Source: Sphaerimonospora thailandensis
GTDB taxonomy: Bacteria > Actinomycetota > Actinomycetes > Streptosporangiales > Streptosporangiaceae
NCBI RefSeq assembly: GCF_016863115.1
Contig: NZ_BOOG01000007.1
Coordinates: 186,001 to 250,000, forward strand
Direction: 5' to 3'
DNA length: 64,000 nucleotides
In this document: in pieces, positions 31,933 through 42,197 of the stretch
Layout: every line of letters starts with the position of its first letter
How positions within the stretch are numbered: the stretch's first letter is position 1
The notes under the pieces: model-generated
The model's input: the letters and a program-made list of their open reading frames with translations, nothing else
What the model was told of the DNA's origin: nothing
The model's database searches: none
Made by a program: the position numbers and the translations under genes

Positions 31933-33411
31933 TCAGGCGTACAGGTCGTCGAGCCCGACCAGGTCGACCTCGCCCTGCCCGCTCAGTCGCACCAGATCTT
32001 CGCTGAAGCCCGATCCCGAGAAGCAGACCAGGCGCATCTGTGAAGTGTCGTATTTGTCATTCCTATTGACGAGGTCACGGATGCGCCGGAGCCGATCGAG
32101 GTGTCCGGTCCCCATGGTTTCTCCCCATTTGACCTCCCCGATCGCGAGCAGCGGAGGTCTGCCGGCGTCGGCATGCCCGACGGCCACGACGTCCACCTCG
32201 TGGGTGGTCCGGTTGGCGGGATCGTTCACGGTGCCCGCGGTCACCTGGACGGGCCAGTCGCCGAAACGGTCTTCGGCGAAGTGGAGCGTCCAGTCGCGGC
32301 AGATCCTCTCGAAGTGCGGGCCGACCACATTGCCGATGAATCTGTGCTTGGCTCGCTGCCAGATCCGGTCGGTGGCGTTGGCCCGCATGAGCTGCGGCCA
32401 GAACGGGCGCATCATCGCGTGATAGAAGGTGAGCAGCGGCTCCCTGATCCGGAAATCCGTGCGATTGCCGCGAAACGCGTCGATCTCGCGCGTGATGAGC
32501 CCGGCGTCCTCCAAGACCGTCAAGGGGTGGGACAACTCGTTGCTCTTACGGCCCACGTAGCCCGCGATCCCACCGCGTCCGCTGTTGCCCTCGGCTATGG
32601 CGCCGAGCACCGAGTGGTAGAGCGCGCTGTCGCGCAGATCGGGCTCCTCCGCGAGGAGGTATCTCGCCTCCAGGAACATCGGACTGCCCGGGGACAGGAT
32701 GGCCCGGATGACCCAGTCGTCGAAGTCGTCCAGGACACGGGGGGCGTCGTAACGGATCATCTCGGTCCGGTAGGCCGGCGTGCCGCCGACCACGGCGTGC
32801 ACCAGCAGAGCCAGCCTGGGATCGGTCAGTCCCCAGAAACGGGCGGCGAGCCGATAGTCGAGGGTGTCCACCGGCAGGTCCAGCGACGCTCGTCCGCGCA
32901 GCGGCGCATTGCCGGACAGAAGTCCGCCCATGAACGACATGGCGGAACCGCACAGGAGCAGGCGGGCTCGCGACTCCGTACGCTCCATCCTGCGCGGGGC
33001 GTAAGCGCCCTGGATGATCGATGGCAGGGCCGGATTGGATCGGGCGAGGTACGGAAACTCGTCGATCACGACGGGAACCGGCCGGTCTCGGCCGATTCTC
33101 AGCAGGACGTCCACCACCGTGGACCAGCTCGCCGGTGCGAAGGGAACCACCGGGTCGAGATGCCGGGTCAGCGCGGCTCCGATGGCCGCCAGCGACTCGG
33201 CGTCGGTCGCCTCCTGGGCGGAGAAGTAGAACCCGCCCAACTCCTGACAGAGCGATTCCAACAGAAAGCTCTTGCCTTGGCGGCGTCGGCCGGAGACGAC
33301 TCCGAGTGTGGCGCCCGGCTGCTCATCCGCAGCGAACTTGACCAGCATCGACCACTCACGATCGCGGTCGAACATGCCCGCCGGCTTCGGCACCCCAACT
33401 GAGATATCCAT
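31933..33411 (-). CDS. AAA-type ATPase with C-terminal DUF234 nuclease-like domain
   Basis: 492 residues. The N-terminal ATPase has Walker A GRRRQGKS at 41-48 and Walker B VPVVIDEFPYL. A winged helix follows, and a C-terminal DUF234 domain carries a PD-(D/E)xK-like set: HEVDVVAVG and IGEVKWGE. Such ATP-binding proteins are frequent in archaea and actinobacteria; their function is not known. ATG 33411 is used; the frame stays open upstream to 33531 but that part overlaps a remnant gene on the other strand. It lies divergent from the damaged vapB-like gene, separated by fewer than 20 bp. Confidence 0.82.
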   Translation of the reverse strand: MDISVGVPKPAGMFDRDREWSMLVKFAADEQPGATLGVVSGRRRQGKSFLLESLCQELGGFYFSAQEATDAESLAAIGAALTRHLDPVVPFAPASWSTVVDVLLRIGRDRPVPVVIDEFPYLARSNPALPSIIQGAYAPRRMERTESRARLLLCGSAMSFMGGLLSGNAPLRGRASLDLPVDTLDYRLAARFWGLTDPRLALLVHAVVGGTPAYRTEMIRYDAPRVLDDFDDWVIRAILSPGSPMFLEARYLLAEEPDLRDSALYHSVLGAIAEGNSGRGGIAGYVGRKSNELSHPLTVLEDAGLITREIDAFRGNRTDFRIREPLLTFYHAMMRPFWPQLMRANATDRIWQRAKHRFIGNVVGPHFERICRDWTLHFAEDRFGDWPVQVTAGTVNDPANRTTHEVDVVAVGHADAGRPPLLAIGEVKWGETMGTGHLDRLRRIRDLVNRNDKYDTSQMRLVCFSGSGFSEDLVRLSGQGEVDLVGLDDLYA

Positions 33412-33428
33412 AGTTATCACAAGTATAG

Positions 33429-33632
33429 TTCTCTCAACTTCGCCGCTCCCTCGCCGAGGAGATCGAGAGCCGCACCGGACCACGCGGCTTCTCCCGATTC
33501 GTCGATCAGGCCGCGGAGTACGGCTTGGCACTGCTGAAGGCCGAGGAGATCGTGACCGACCACGAGCGCCGGGTGGGCCCCTTGTCCGACGAGGTCATGG
33601 AGGAGGCCAAGCGCGCGTGGTTCGGCGAGTGA
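33429..33632 (+). pseudogene. Remnant of a VapB-type antitoxin gene without a start codon
   Basis: This open stretch encodes 67 residues with the antitoxin-like pattern SLAEEIESRTGPRGFSRFVDQAAEYGLALLKAE...HERRVGPLSDEVMEEAKRAWFGE (shown in part). An in-frame TAG at 33426 precedes it, and no ATG, GTG or TTG occurs before a TTG at 33525, which is far inside the conserved DNA-binding part. The usual first 6-10 residues are therefore missing, replaced by the sequence next to the divergent ATPase start. Its stop overlaps the GTG of the toxin gene, the normal coupled arrangement. It may be broken, or use a non-canonical start. Confidence 0.6.
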
Positions 33633-34066
33633 GGCGTGCGGACGTCTCGTTCCCTACGCCGCTGTTGGTGCTGGATGCCCAGCCGTTCTCCTTGCTGGGT
33701 GAAGATGATCCGGGAGTCGTGGCCCGGATCGCGGTCGCCCGGCAGGAAGGATTCATCCCAGCGATCAGTGCCGTGACTCTTGCGGAGGTGCGACGCACCG
33801 GAGCGGTGGGGAGGCGGCTCGTCCGGCAACGGGCTCACCTGACCGTGATCCCTGTCACCGAGGGGACCGCGGACCTTGCCGGGTTGTTGCTGGAGGATGC
33901 CGGGTTGGATGGACACGAATGCGTCGTGGACGCCTTGGTCGTGGCGTCTGCCGCAGCGGGAAGCGGTCCAGCGAAGGTGGCGTCCAGCGACGGATCCCAT
34001 GTCCCCAAGCTGATCGCGGCAGCCAAGTTCCGGCGAGACTCGCCGATCGGATGGCTACCCGTATGA
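33629..34066 (+). CDS. PIN-domain toxin, VapC type
   Basis: 145 residues from GTG 33629, overlapping the antitoxin remnant by GTGA. The PIN-domain acidic residues are D16 (LVLDA), E53 (LAEVRR), D101 (VVDALVV) and D121 (ASSDGSH), which form the metal-dependent ribonuclease site. VapC toxins cut tRNA or rRNA and are held inactive by VapB. Here the antitoxin frame appears to lack a start, so toxin translation by coupling may also be lost. It ends 52 bp from the convergent imine-reductase-like gene. Confidence 0.82.
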   Translation: MRRADVSFPTPLLVLDAQPFSLLGEDDPGVVARIAVARQEGFIPAISAVTLAEVRRTGAVGRRLVRQRAHLTVIPVTEGTADLAGLLLEDAGLDGHECVVDALVVASAAAGSGPAKVASSDGSHVPKLIAAAKFRRDSPIGWLPV

Positions 34067-34118
34067 ACTTGGCCGCCCTGGGCCCACTGATGCTGAGGAT
34101 CTCAGGGAGCGTTATCGA

Positions 34119-35039
34119 TCAGTTACGGCAGACTTCAGCTCGTTCAGGGCATTCACCTGACGGGCGTCGCAGCACCTCGAACAGGCTGCCGAAGCCGTCG
34201 CCCGCGTGGCCGCGCCGGATCGCCTGCTCGGTGCGGTCCTTCAGGAATTGGGGGAGCCCGGCGTCGACCTGCTGTGCCCGGCTCGCATCGAGCAGGTGCT
34301 CGATCGCGATGGCCTGCATGCCGAGAGCGGAGTCGGCGTCGGGGTAGACGCCCTGATCGACCTGGCCTGCGATCACGGGAATCTCCGGGCCGATCACATG
34401 CTCGAACCACGCCTGCGCATACGGCAGGAAGGCGGACGCCGGCACGCCCCCGGCGCCCACCAGGGCCAGTGAGTGCAGGAGACCCGCCCACGTGGTCCAC
34501 ATCAGCCCCAGCAGCGCCACGTCGTACAGCGATGGCAGGCCGGCGTCCTCACCCAGGTAGGCGCCGCCTCCCGCGATGGCGGTGAGGACTGAGGCATGCG
34601 CCGCACAGACGGCCTTGGAGCCACCGTAGAAGATGAGCGTGTCCGCACCGCCGATCATGTCCGGCACGGCCATGATCGCGCCATCGAGGTAGCGCACCCC
34701 ACGCCCGGCCGCCCACGTCGCGGTCTCGCGGGCCTCCTCGGGGGTGCCGGAGGTGAGGTTGACGATGACGCGGCCGTCCAGGGCGTCGCCGGCCGAACCG
34801 ACGATCTCGCGCATCGCTTGGTAGTCCAGCACGCATATGACGATCAGGTCGCCGGCTGAGACCGCCTCGGCCACCGTGGCCGCCCGGGTCGCGCCGCTGG
34901 CCAGCAGCTTGTCCGCTTTGCCTGGTGAGCGGTTCCAGACAGTTGTCGGGTGACCGGCGTCCAGGAACGCTTGTGCCAGAGCCGAGCCCATCGAGCCGAG
35001 GCCGATCACGCTCACCGGCGCGTGGTTCTCCGAGGTCAT
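34119..35039 (-). CDS. NAD(P)-dependent imine reductase-like oxidoreductase
   Basis: 306 residues. N-terminal Rossmann domain with VIGLGSMGSALAQAFL and the NADPH-favouring VWNRSPGKAD; the family motifs VNLTSGTPEEAR and YLDGAIMAVP follow. The C-terminal helical domain has YDVALLGLMW, where imine reductases carry their active-site acid. This is the pattern of actinobacterial imine reductases, which reduce cyclic imines with NADPH; beta-hydroxyacid dehydrogenases are the wider superfamily. It is divergent from the SARP regulator gene across about 150 bp and may be controlled by it. Confidence 0.85.
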   Translation of the reverse strand: MTSENHAPVSVIGLGSMGSALAQAFLDAGHPTTVWNRSPGKADKLLASGATRAATVAEAVSAGDLIVICVLDYQAMREIVGSAGDALDGRVIVNLTSGTPEEARETATWAAGRGVRYLDGAIMAVPDMIGGADTLIFYGGSKAVCAAHASVLTAIAGGGAYLGEDAGLPSLYDVALLGLMWTTWAGLLHSLALVGAGGVPASAFLPYAQAWFEHVIGPEIPVIAGQVDQGVYPDADSALGMQAIAIEHLLDASRAQQVDAGLPQFLKDRTEQAIRRGHAGDGFGSLFEVLRRPSGECPERAEVCRN

Positions 35040-35187
35040 CCCTCAATCCCTTTCTCTGCGGGACGGGCCTCTTCGGGATGGGCGTGATCGCCCGTGAATC
35101 CGTCTGTCAATCCGTCCGTGTCGGGCCCCAGGGTGCCGGAGCGCTCTCACCGTTCGCTCTTGTCGATCTCTCGTTGCGGGCCGCTAT

Positions 35188-38100
35188 ATGGTGAATTTCG
35201 TGCGTTTCGGCATCTTGGGGGCCTTGACCGTGTGGACAGCGGACGGCCACGCGTTCGCCGTACCCGGGCGCAAGATCCGACTGCTCCTGGCGGATCTGCT
35301 GGTACAGGAGGGCAGACCGGTCTCGGCGGACCGGCTCGCCGAGGACCTGTGGGGAGACTCGCCCCCGAAAAATCCGGCCGGGGCGCTGCACACGAAGGTG
35401 TGGGGGCTGCGCCGCGCGCTGGGGCGGGCCGAGCCGGGCGCGGGTGATCTGGTGGTGTTCCGTCCGCCGGGTTACCTGCTGGACGTCGCCGACGTCGAGG
35501 TGGACGCGCGGCGGTTCCAGCACCTGCTGGCCGGGGCTCGCGACGCGACCACGCCCCGTGCCCGGGTGGCGGCCCTGGACGACGCGCTCGCCCTGTGGCG
35601 CGGCCCCGCGCTGGCCGACTTCGCGGACGCCGATTTCGCCCAGCCGATCGTCGCACGGCTGGAGGAGCAGCGGCTGACCGCGCTGGAGGATCGCGCGGAC
35701 GCGCTGCTGGAGCTGGGTGAGCACAGCCCGCTGGCCGGGGAACTGGCCGACCTGGTGCTGCGCCACCCACTACGCGAGCGGCTGCGCATGGCGCACATGC
35801 GGGCCCTGTACGGCGCTGGCCGCCAGGCCGAGGCGCTGGCCGGCTTCGACGAGATGCGCGCACTTCTGGCCGAGGAACTGGGGCTGGATCCGGGCACGGA
35901 GTTGGTCGCGCTGCGCCAGGCGATCCTGCGGCAGGACCCGGCGCTGGCACGCCCCCCGCGCTCGGTTCCGGCCCCGGCTCTGCCCCCGGCTCCGGCGCCG
36001 TGTTCCGGCCCGCACCCGGTCCTGCTCGCCGGCCGGTCGGCCAAGGTGCCGAACAACCTGCCGGTCGCGATGAGCTCCCTGATCGGCAGAGCAAAGGCGA
36101 TCACGCGGGTCCGCGTGCTGCTGCAGGCCGGCAGGTTGGTGACCCTCACCGGTATCGGCGGCGTCGGCAAGACGCGGCTCGCGCTGGCGGTCGCCGAAGA
36201 GTCGGCCCAGATCGGTGCGGCCCAGATCGGTGTGGATGGTGACCACCCGGGCGGTGCTTACCCGGGTGACTACCCGGACGGGGTGTGGCTGGTCGAACTG
36301 TCCGGCGTGGAGCCCGGGGATCGAGGGGAGGACGCGCACGAGCCGATCGTCGATCTGGTGGCCACCGCGCTCGGTGTGCGCGACGAGGTGATCGTGCCGC
36401 GGCCGGTTCCGTCGGCTCACCGGCTCGCCGACGCCCTGCGTGCCAGGCGGCTGCTGCTCGTGCTGGACAACTGCGAGCATGTCGTCGAGCGGGCCGCGCG
36501 GGTCGCGGAGATGCTGCTCCGGGCCGCACCGGGCGTGCGCGTGCTGGCGACCACCCGGGAAGCTCTGGGCGTCGAGGGGGAGCGGCTGTGGATGGTTCCG
36601 CCGCTGACCCTGCCGGAGGAGAACGCCGCGAGGGCCCCGATTCAGGTCGCGGGGAGCGTCGCGGGGAGCACGGACCGGGCCGCCGAATCCAGCGCCGTGG
36701 CACTGTTCCTCGACCGGGTCAGGGCCGCGGAACCGGACTTCCCCCTCGATGACACCACCATCGATGCGGTCGTCGAGATCTGCCGCCGTCTCGACGGGCT
36801 GCCCCTCGCGCTGGAGCTCGCCGCCACCCGGGTGGGCGCAATGGGTGTGCATGAGGTCGCCGCCAGGCTGGCGGATCGGTTCGCCCTGCTGACGGTCGGC
36901 CGGCGCGGCGCGCCCGCCCGGCAGCGGACGCTGCGTGCCGTCTTCGACTGGAGCTGGGACCTGCTCACCGAGCCGGAGCGGGTGGTGCTGCGCAGATTGT
37001 CGGTGTTCAGCGGCGGATGCACGCTGCGCGCCGCCGAGGAGGTCTGCGCGGGCGACGGTGTTGCCGACGGCGACGGCGCCGATGCCGGTGACAGCGACGC
37101 CGTCAAGCGATCCGAGGTGTTCGACCTGGTGGCCAGGCTGGTCGACCGCTGCCTGGTGTCGGCGGGCGATGTGGCGGGGCAGCGCCGTTATCGGCTGCCC
37201 GAGTCGCTGGCCGCGTACTGCGCCGAGCGGTTACACGAGGCAGGCGAGGCGGATCGGGTCAGGATCAGGCACGTCCGGTTCCATGTCGAACTCGCCGAGT
37301 GGGCCCTGCCGTACCTGAACGGTCCCGGCCAGCGTCGCCGGCTGGAGCTGATCGACGCCGAGAGCGCCAACCTGCAGAGCGCACTGGAGATCGCGGTACG
37401 GCAGGGCACGGGCGTGCTGGCCCTGCGCCTGGTCAACGCGCTCGCCTGGTACTGGTTTCTGCGCGGCAGGTTCGGCGAGGCGAGCCGGGCCTTCACGGCC
37501 GCGCTCGCGGCGCCCGGTGACGCCCCGGATCGCGCCGTCGCGCTGGCCTGGCAGGCGGGCTTCAGACTGCGCGCGGGCGAGCCGAGCGATCCGCCGGAGC
37601 GCTACGAGGATCTCGTCGGCGGGATCGACGATCCGTACGGCCGGGCCATCGCGTGCTGGTTCCTCGGATTCATGCGGACCGGGTTCGGCGACCAGGCCGG
37701 CAGTGAGCGGCTCATCGTCCGGGCGTTGGCCGAGTTCCGCTCGCTGGACGACCGGTGGGGCACCGCGGCCGCGCTGGCGGCCCTGGCCGCACGCGCCATG
37801 CTCCGGGGTGACCTCGCCGCGGGCCGCCGATACGGCGAGGAGAGCGCCGAGATCTTCCGCGACCTGGGCGACGGGTGGGGACGGCTCCAGGCCATGGACA
37901 CCCTGGCGTCGCTGGCCGAGGTGCAGGGCGACTACCCACGGGCGGCGGCGTTGCATCACGACGGGTTGCGTGTCGCGGAGACCCTCGGGCTGTGGGCCGA
38001 GGTGTCGGTCAAGCTGTCGGGCATCGCCCGTATCGCGCTGCTGGACGGAGACCACGGGCGGGCCAGGCGGCTGCACGAACGCGCGTTGCGGCTGGCCAGG

Positions 38101-38619
38101 GAGCAGGGCTATCCCTTCGGTGAACAGTTCGCCGAGGTGGGCCTCGGCATGGGCGCCCGCAGGGAAGGCGGGCTCGACGAGGCCGAGGCGCATCTGCGCC
38201 GGTGGCTGGAGTGGTGCAGGCGGCTCGATGGTGACCCGGGAGAGGCGCTGATCCTCGCCGAGCTCGGCTTCGTCGCAGAGCAACGGGGAGACGCGGTGGC
38301 GGCGATGCGGCTGCATCTGGAGGGGGCGGAAGCGGCACGCACGACTGGTGATCCCCGATCGATCGCGCTGGCCCTGGAAGGCCTGGCCGGTGCCCTGGCC
38401 CTTGCCGGGCGACACGTCCGGGCGGCGCAGCTGCTCGGGGCCGCCACCGCCGCCCGGGACAAGGCGGGCGCTCCGCTGCCGCCCGCCGAACGGGGCGACG
38501 TCACCCGGATCGGCACCGCCGTACGGGAGGCCCTCGGCGTGGAGTTCCAGCACCGTTTCGAGCAGGGGCGGGCGCTCGATCCGGTGCGCGCGCTCATGTC
38601 GGCCTCGGGCGTCTCCTGA
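35188..38619 (+). CDS. Large SARP/AfsR-type regulator with NTPase and TPR region
   Basis: 1143 residues. The N-terminal winged helix (about 1-95, FGILGALTVW to FRPPGYLL) and bacterial transcriptional activation domain (about 97-245) form the SARP part. An NB-ARC-like STAND NTPase follows with GIGGVGKTRLALAV (about 320-333), then LVLDNCEHV and TTREALGVEGE. The C-terminal 450 residues are helical repeats of TPR type. Such AfsR-like proteins activate pathway genes in response to an unknown signal. It lies between the divergent imine-reductase-like gene and an SDR gene. Confidence 0.9.
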   Translation: MVNFVRFGILGALTVWTADGHAFAVPGRKIRLLLADLLVQEGRPVSADRLAEDLWGDSPPKNPAGALHTKVWGLRRALGRAEPGAGDLVVFRPPGYLLDVADVEVDARRFQHLLAGARDATTPRARVAALDDALALWRGPALADFADADFAQPIVARLEEQRLTALEDRADALLELGEHSPLAGELADLVLRHPLRERLRMAHMRALYGAGRQAEALAGFDEMRALLAEELGLDPGTELVALRQAILRQDPALARPPRSVPAPALPPAPAPCSGPHPVLLAGRSAKVPNNLPVAMSSLIGRAKAITRVRVLLQAGRLVTLTGIGGVGKTRLALAVAEESAQIGAAQIGVDGDHPGGAYPGDYPDGVWLVELSGVEPGDRGEDAHEPIVDLVATALGVRDEVIVPRPVPSAHRLADALRARRLLLVLDNCEHVVERAARVAEMLLRAAPGVRVLATTREALGVEGERLWMVPPLTLPEENAARAPIQVAGSVAGSTDRAAESSAVALFLDRVRAAEPDFPLDDTTIDAVVEICRRLDGLPLALELAATRVGAMGVHEVAARLADRFALLTVGRRGAPARQRTLRAVFDWSWDLLTEPERVVLRRLSVFSGGCTLRAAEEVCAGDGVADGDGADAGDSDAVKRSEVFDLVARLVDRCLVSAGDVAGQRRYRLPESLAAYCAERLHEAGEADRVRIRHVRFHVELAEWALPYLNGPGQRRRLELIDAESANLQSALEIAVRQGTGVLALRLVNALAWYWFLRGRFGEASRAFTAALAAPGDAPDRAVALAWQAGFRLRAGEPSDPPERYEDLVGGIDDPYGRAIACWFLGFMRTGFGDQAGSERLIVRALAEFRSLDDRWGTAAALAALAARAMLRGDLAAGRRYGEESAEIFRDLGDGWGRLQAMDTLASLAEVQGDYPRAAALHHDGLRVAETLGLWAEVSVKLSGIARIALLDGDHGRARRLHERALRLAREQGYPFGEQFAEVGLGMGARREGGLDEAEAHLRRWLEWCRRLDGDPGEALILAELGFVAEQRGDAVAAMRLHLEGAEAARTTGDPRSIALALEGLAGALALAGRHVRAAQLLGAATAARDKAGAPLPPAERGDVTRIGTAVREALGVEFQHRFEQGRALDPVRALMSASGVS

Positions 38620-38784
38620 CCTATCTGATCCGGCCTGTCTGATCCGTTCGTGGCGCGGCGATCTGGACGAGAGCGCGCCAAGAGCCGGACGAGAGCCGAT
38701 GGAGAGACGGTCTGCCTACCGTGAACCGCTCTGGCGCCGACAAGGTCGTACGGCCGCCAGCCAGCAGACGGAAAGGAAGCGCTT

Positions 38785-39534
38785 GTGAGCCGGTTTGCCG
38801 GTAAGAAGGCGGTCATCTCGGGGGGTACCCACGGCATGGGCTTCGCCGTGGCCATGGCCCTTGTCGACGGCGGAGCCGAGGTGCTGATCACCGGTCGAGA
38901 CGAGCAGAACCTCCTGAAGGCCCGGCGGGAGCTCGGGTCCGCCGCCCATGTGGTGCGGTGCGATGTCGCGGACGTGGACGATATCCGGGCGTTGGGCGAG
39001 GAGGCGGGCGGACGCCTGGGCGAGATCGACCTGCTGCATGTCAACGCTGGATACGCCAAGCTGGAGCCGTTCGATCAGGTCACCGTGGAGACCTATGACC
39101 GGACCTTCGCCGTCAACACCAGGGGGGCGTTCTTCACCGCCCAGGTGCTCGCGCCGCTGGTGCGCGACGGCGGTGCCATCGTCTTCACCACCTCGATCGC
39201 GAACATCGGCGGCAGCGCCGGGATGAGCGTGTACGCGGGCGCGAAGGCGGCCGTGCGGTCGTTCGCCCAGGTGTTCGCGGCCGAACTGGTCGATCGCGGG
39301 ATCCGGGTGAACGCCGTGAGCCCGGGATTCGTGGACACCCCCACCATGGGGGTGGACGCCTCTCCCCGGGAACGTCAGGAGTTCCACGCGCTGGGAGACC
39401 AGATCACCCCGATGAAGCGTCACGGTTCGCCGGAGGAGATCGCTGCCGCAGTGCTGTTCCTCGGTTTCGAGGCGACCTTCACCACCGGTCAGGAGCTGAT
39501 CGCCGACGGCGGGCTTGTCGTGGTCAGCGCCTGA
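38785..39534 (+). CDS. Short-chain dehydrogenase/reductase
   Basis: 249 residues from GTG. Classical SDR: cofactor loop GGTHGMGFA (a TGxxxGxG variant with Gly for Thr), NAG at HVNAGYAK, catalytic Ser in TTSIANIGG, YxxxK in YAGAKAA, and the PG motif [11 protein letters not shown]. The residue after the second strand (TGRDEQN) suggests NADPH. It follows the SARP gene by 165 bp; with the imine-reductase-like gene it may form a small pathway under that regulator. Substrate unknown. Confidence 0.88.
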   Translation: MSRFAGKKAVISGGTHGMGFAVAMALVDGGAEVLITGRDEQNLLKARRELGSAAHVVRCDVADVDDIRALGEEAGGRLGEIDLLHVNAGYAKLEPFDQVTVETYDRTFAVNTRGAFFTAQVLAPLVRDGGAIVFTTSIANIGGSAGMSVYAGAKAAVRSFAQVFAAELVDRGIRVNAVSPGFVDTPTMGVDASPRERQEFHALGDQITPMKRHGSPEEIAAAVLFLGFEATFTTGQELIADGGLVVVSA

Positions 39535-39565
39535 CCACGACAAGCCCTCGCCGGGTCGGCAGATG

Positions 39566-41191
<1,626 letters not shown>

Positions 41192-41195
41192 TGCT

Positions 41196-42122
41196 TCACT
41201 TGCCTTTCAGAGCGCGCAGGAAGAAGGCGACGTTGGCCGGGCGCTCGGCGAGACGGCGCATGAAGTAGCCGTACCAGTCGTCGCCGAACGGAACGTAGAC
41301 CCGCACCCGGTGCCCGGCGGCGGCGAGCTCGCGCTGCCGGTCGGCCCGGATGCCGTACAGCATCTGGTATTCGTAGCGGTCCCGCCCGCGACCGTACCGG
41401 TCGGCGAGCAGTTCGGCGATGTCGATCAGCCGGTCGTCGTGCGTGGCCACCATGGGATACCCGCTGCCCGCCATGAGCACCCGCAGGCACCGGACGTAGG
41501 CCCGGTCCACCTCGGCCTTGCTCTGGTAGGCCACGGAGGCGGGCTCGCGGTAGGCGCCCTTGACCAGCCGGACCCGCGAGCCGGCGAGGTCGCGGCAGTC
41601 GGCCTCGCTGCGCAGCAGGTACGCCTGGATCGCCACGCCGGTCTCCGGGAAGTCCTCGCGCAACGCGCGCAGGATCTCCAGCGTGGAGTCGACGGTGGTG
41701 TGGTCCTCCATGTCCAGGGTGACGGTGGCGCCGCAGTCGCGGGCCGCCGCGCAGATCTGCCCGACGTGGTCGAGAGCCATACCGCCGAGAGCCATGTCGC
41801 CGTCGAGCGTGAGCCCGACGGCCGACAGCTTCACCGACACCTCGGCCCGGTCGCCGAGCCCGAGCGGCCGCAGCGCGTCCAGCAGCGTGACGTACGCCTT
41901 GGCGGCCTCGACGGCCGCCCCCCTGTCACGGACCTCCTCGCCGAGATGGTCGATCGTGACCGTGAGCCCGGAGCCGGTCAGGCGCCGGACCGCGGCCACG
42001 GCGTCGGCGGTCGACTCCCCGGCCACGAAACGGTCGACGACCTTGCGGGTGGCCCGCAGACCCGAGACGGTCCGACGGGCCAGCGGGCTGCGCGAGACCG
42101 CGAGAAGCAGAGATCCGAGCAT
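41196..42122 (-). CDS. putB: Proline dehydrogenase (monofunctional)
   Basis: 308 residues. FAD-dependent oxidation of proline to 1-pyrroline-5-carboxylate with electrons passed to the quinone pool. The beta/alpha barrel is seen from TVTIDHLGEEV, VSVKLSAVGL, TVTLDMEDHTT, VRLVKGAYREP and ATHDDRLI; the ending YGYFMRRLAERPAN is characteristic. ATG 42122 gives the normal N-terminus; longer frames would cross the neighbouring PucR gene. First gene of the operon with pruA, divergent from the PucR-type regulator. Confidence 0.95.
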   Translation of the reverse strand: MLGSLLLAVSRSPLARRTVSGLRATRKVVDRFVAGESTADAVAAVRRLTGSGLTVTIDHLGEEVRDRGAAVEAAKAYVTLLDALRPLGLGDRAEVSVKLSAVGLTLDGDMALGGMALDHVGQICAAARDCGATVTLDMEDHTTVDSTLEILRALREDFPETGVAIQAYLLRSEADCRDLAGSRVRLVKGAYREPASVAYQSKAEVDRAYVRCLRVLMAGSGYPMVATHDDRLIDIAELLADRYGRGRDRYEYQMLYGIRADRQRELAAAGHRVRVYVPFGDDWYGYFMRRLAERPANVAFFLRALKGK

Positions 42123-42197
42123 GGCGCAAGGGTAAAATTCCCAGCTCACGATGGTCCACGGACATCCGCCACAGCATTTTCCGACAGATGCACAACA
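42123..42197. promoter_or_regulatory. Divergent promoter region putB / pucR-like regulator
   Basis: 75 bp separate the start codons of the proline catabolic operon and its putative regulator. A short dyad GTCCACGGAC lies at 42154-42163. I infer that both promoters and the regulator site are here; no -10/-35 elements can be assigned with confidence. Confidence 0.4.
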
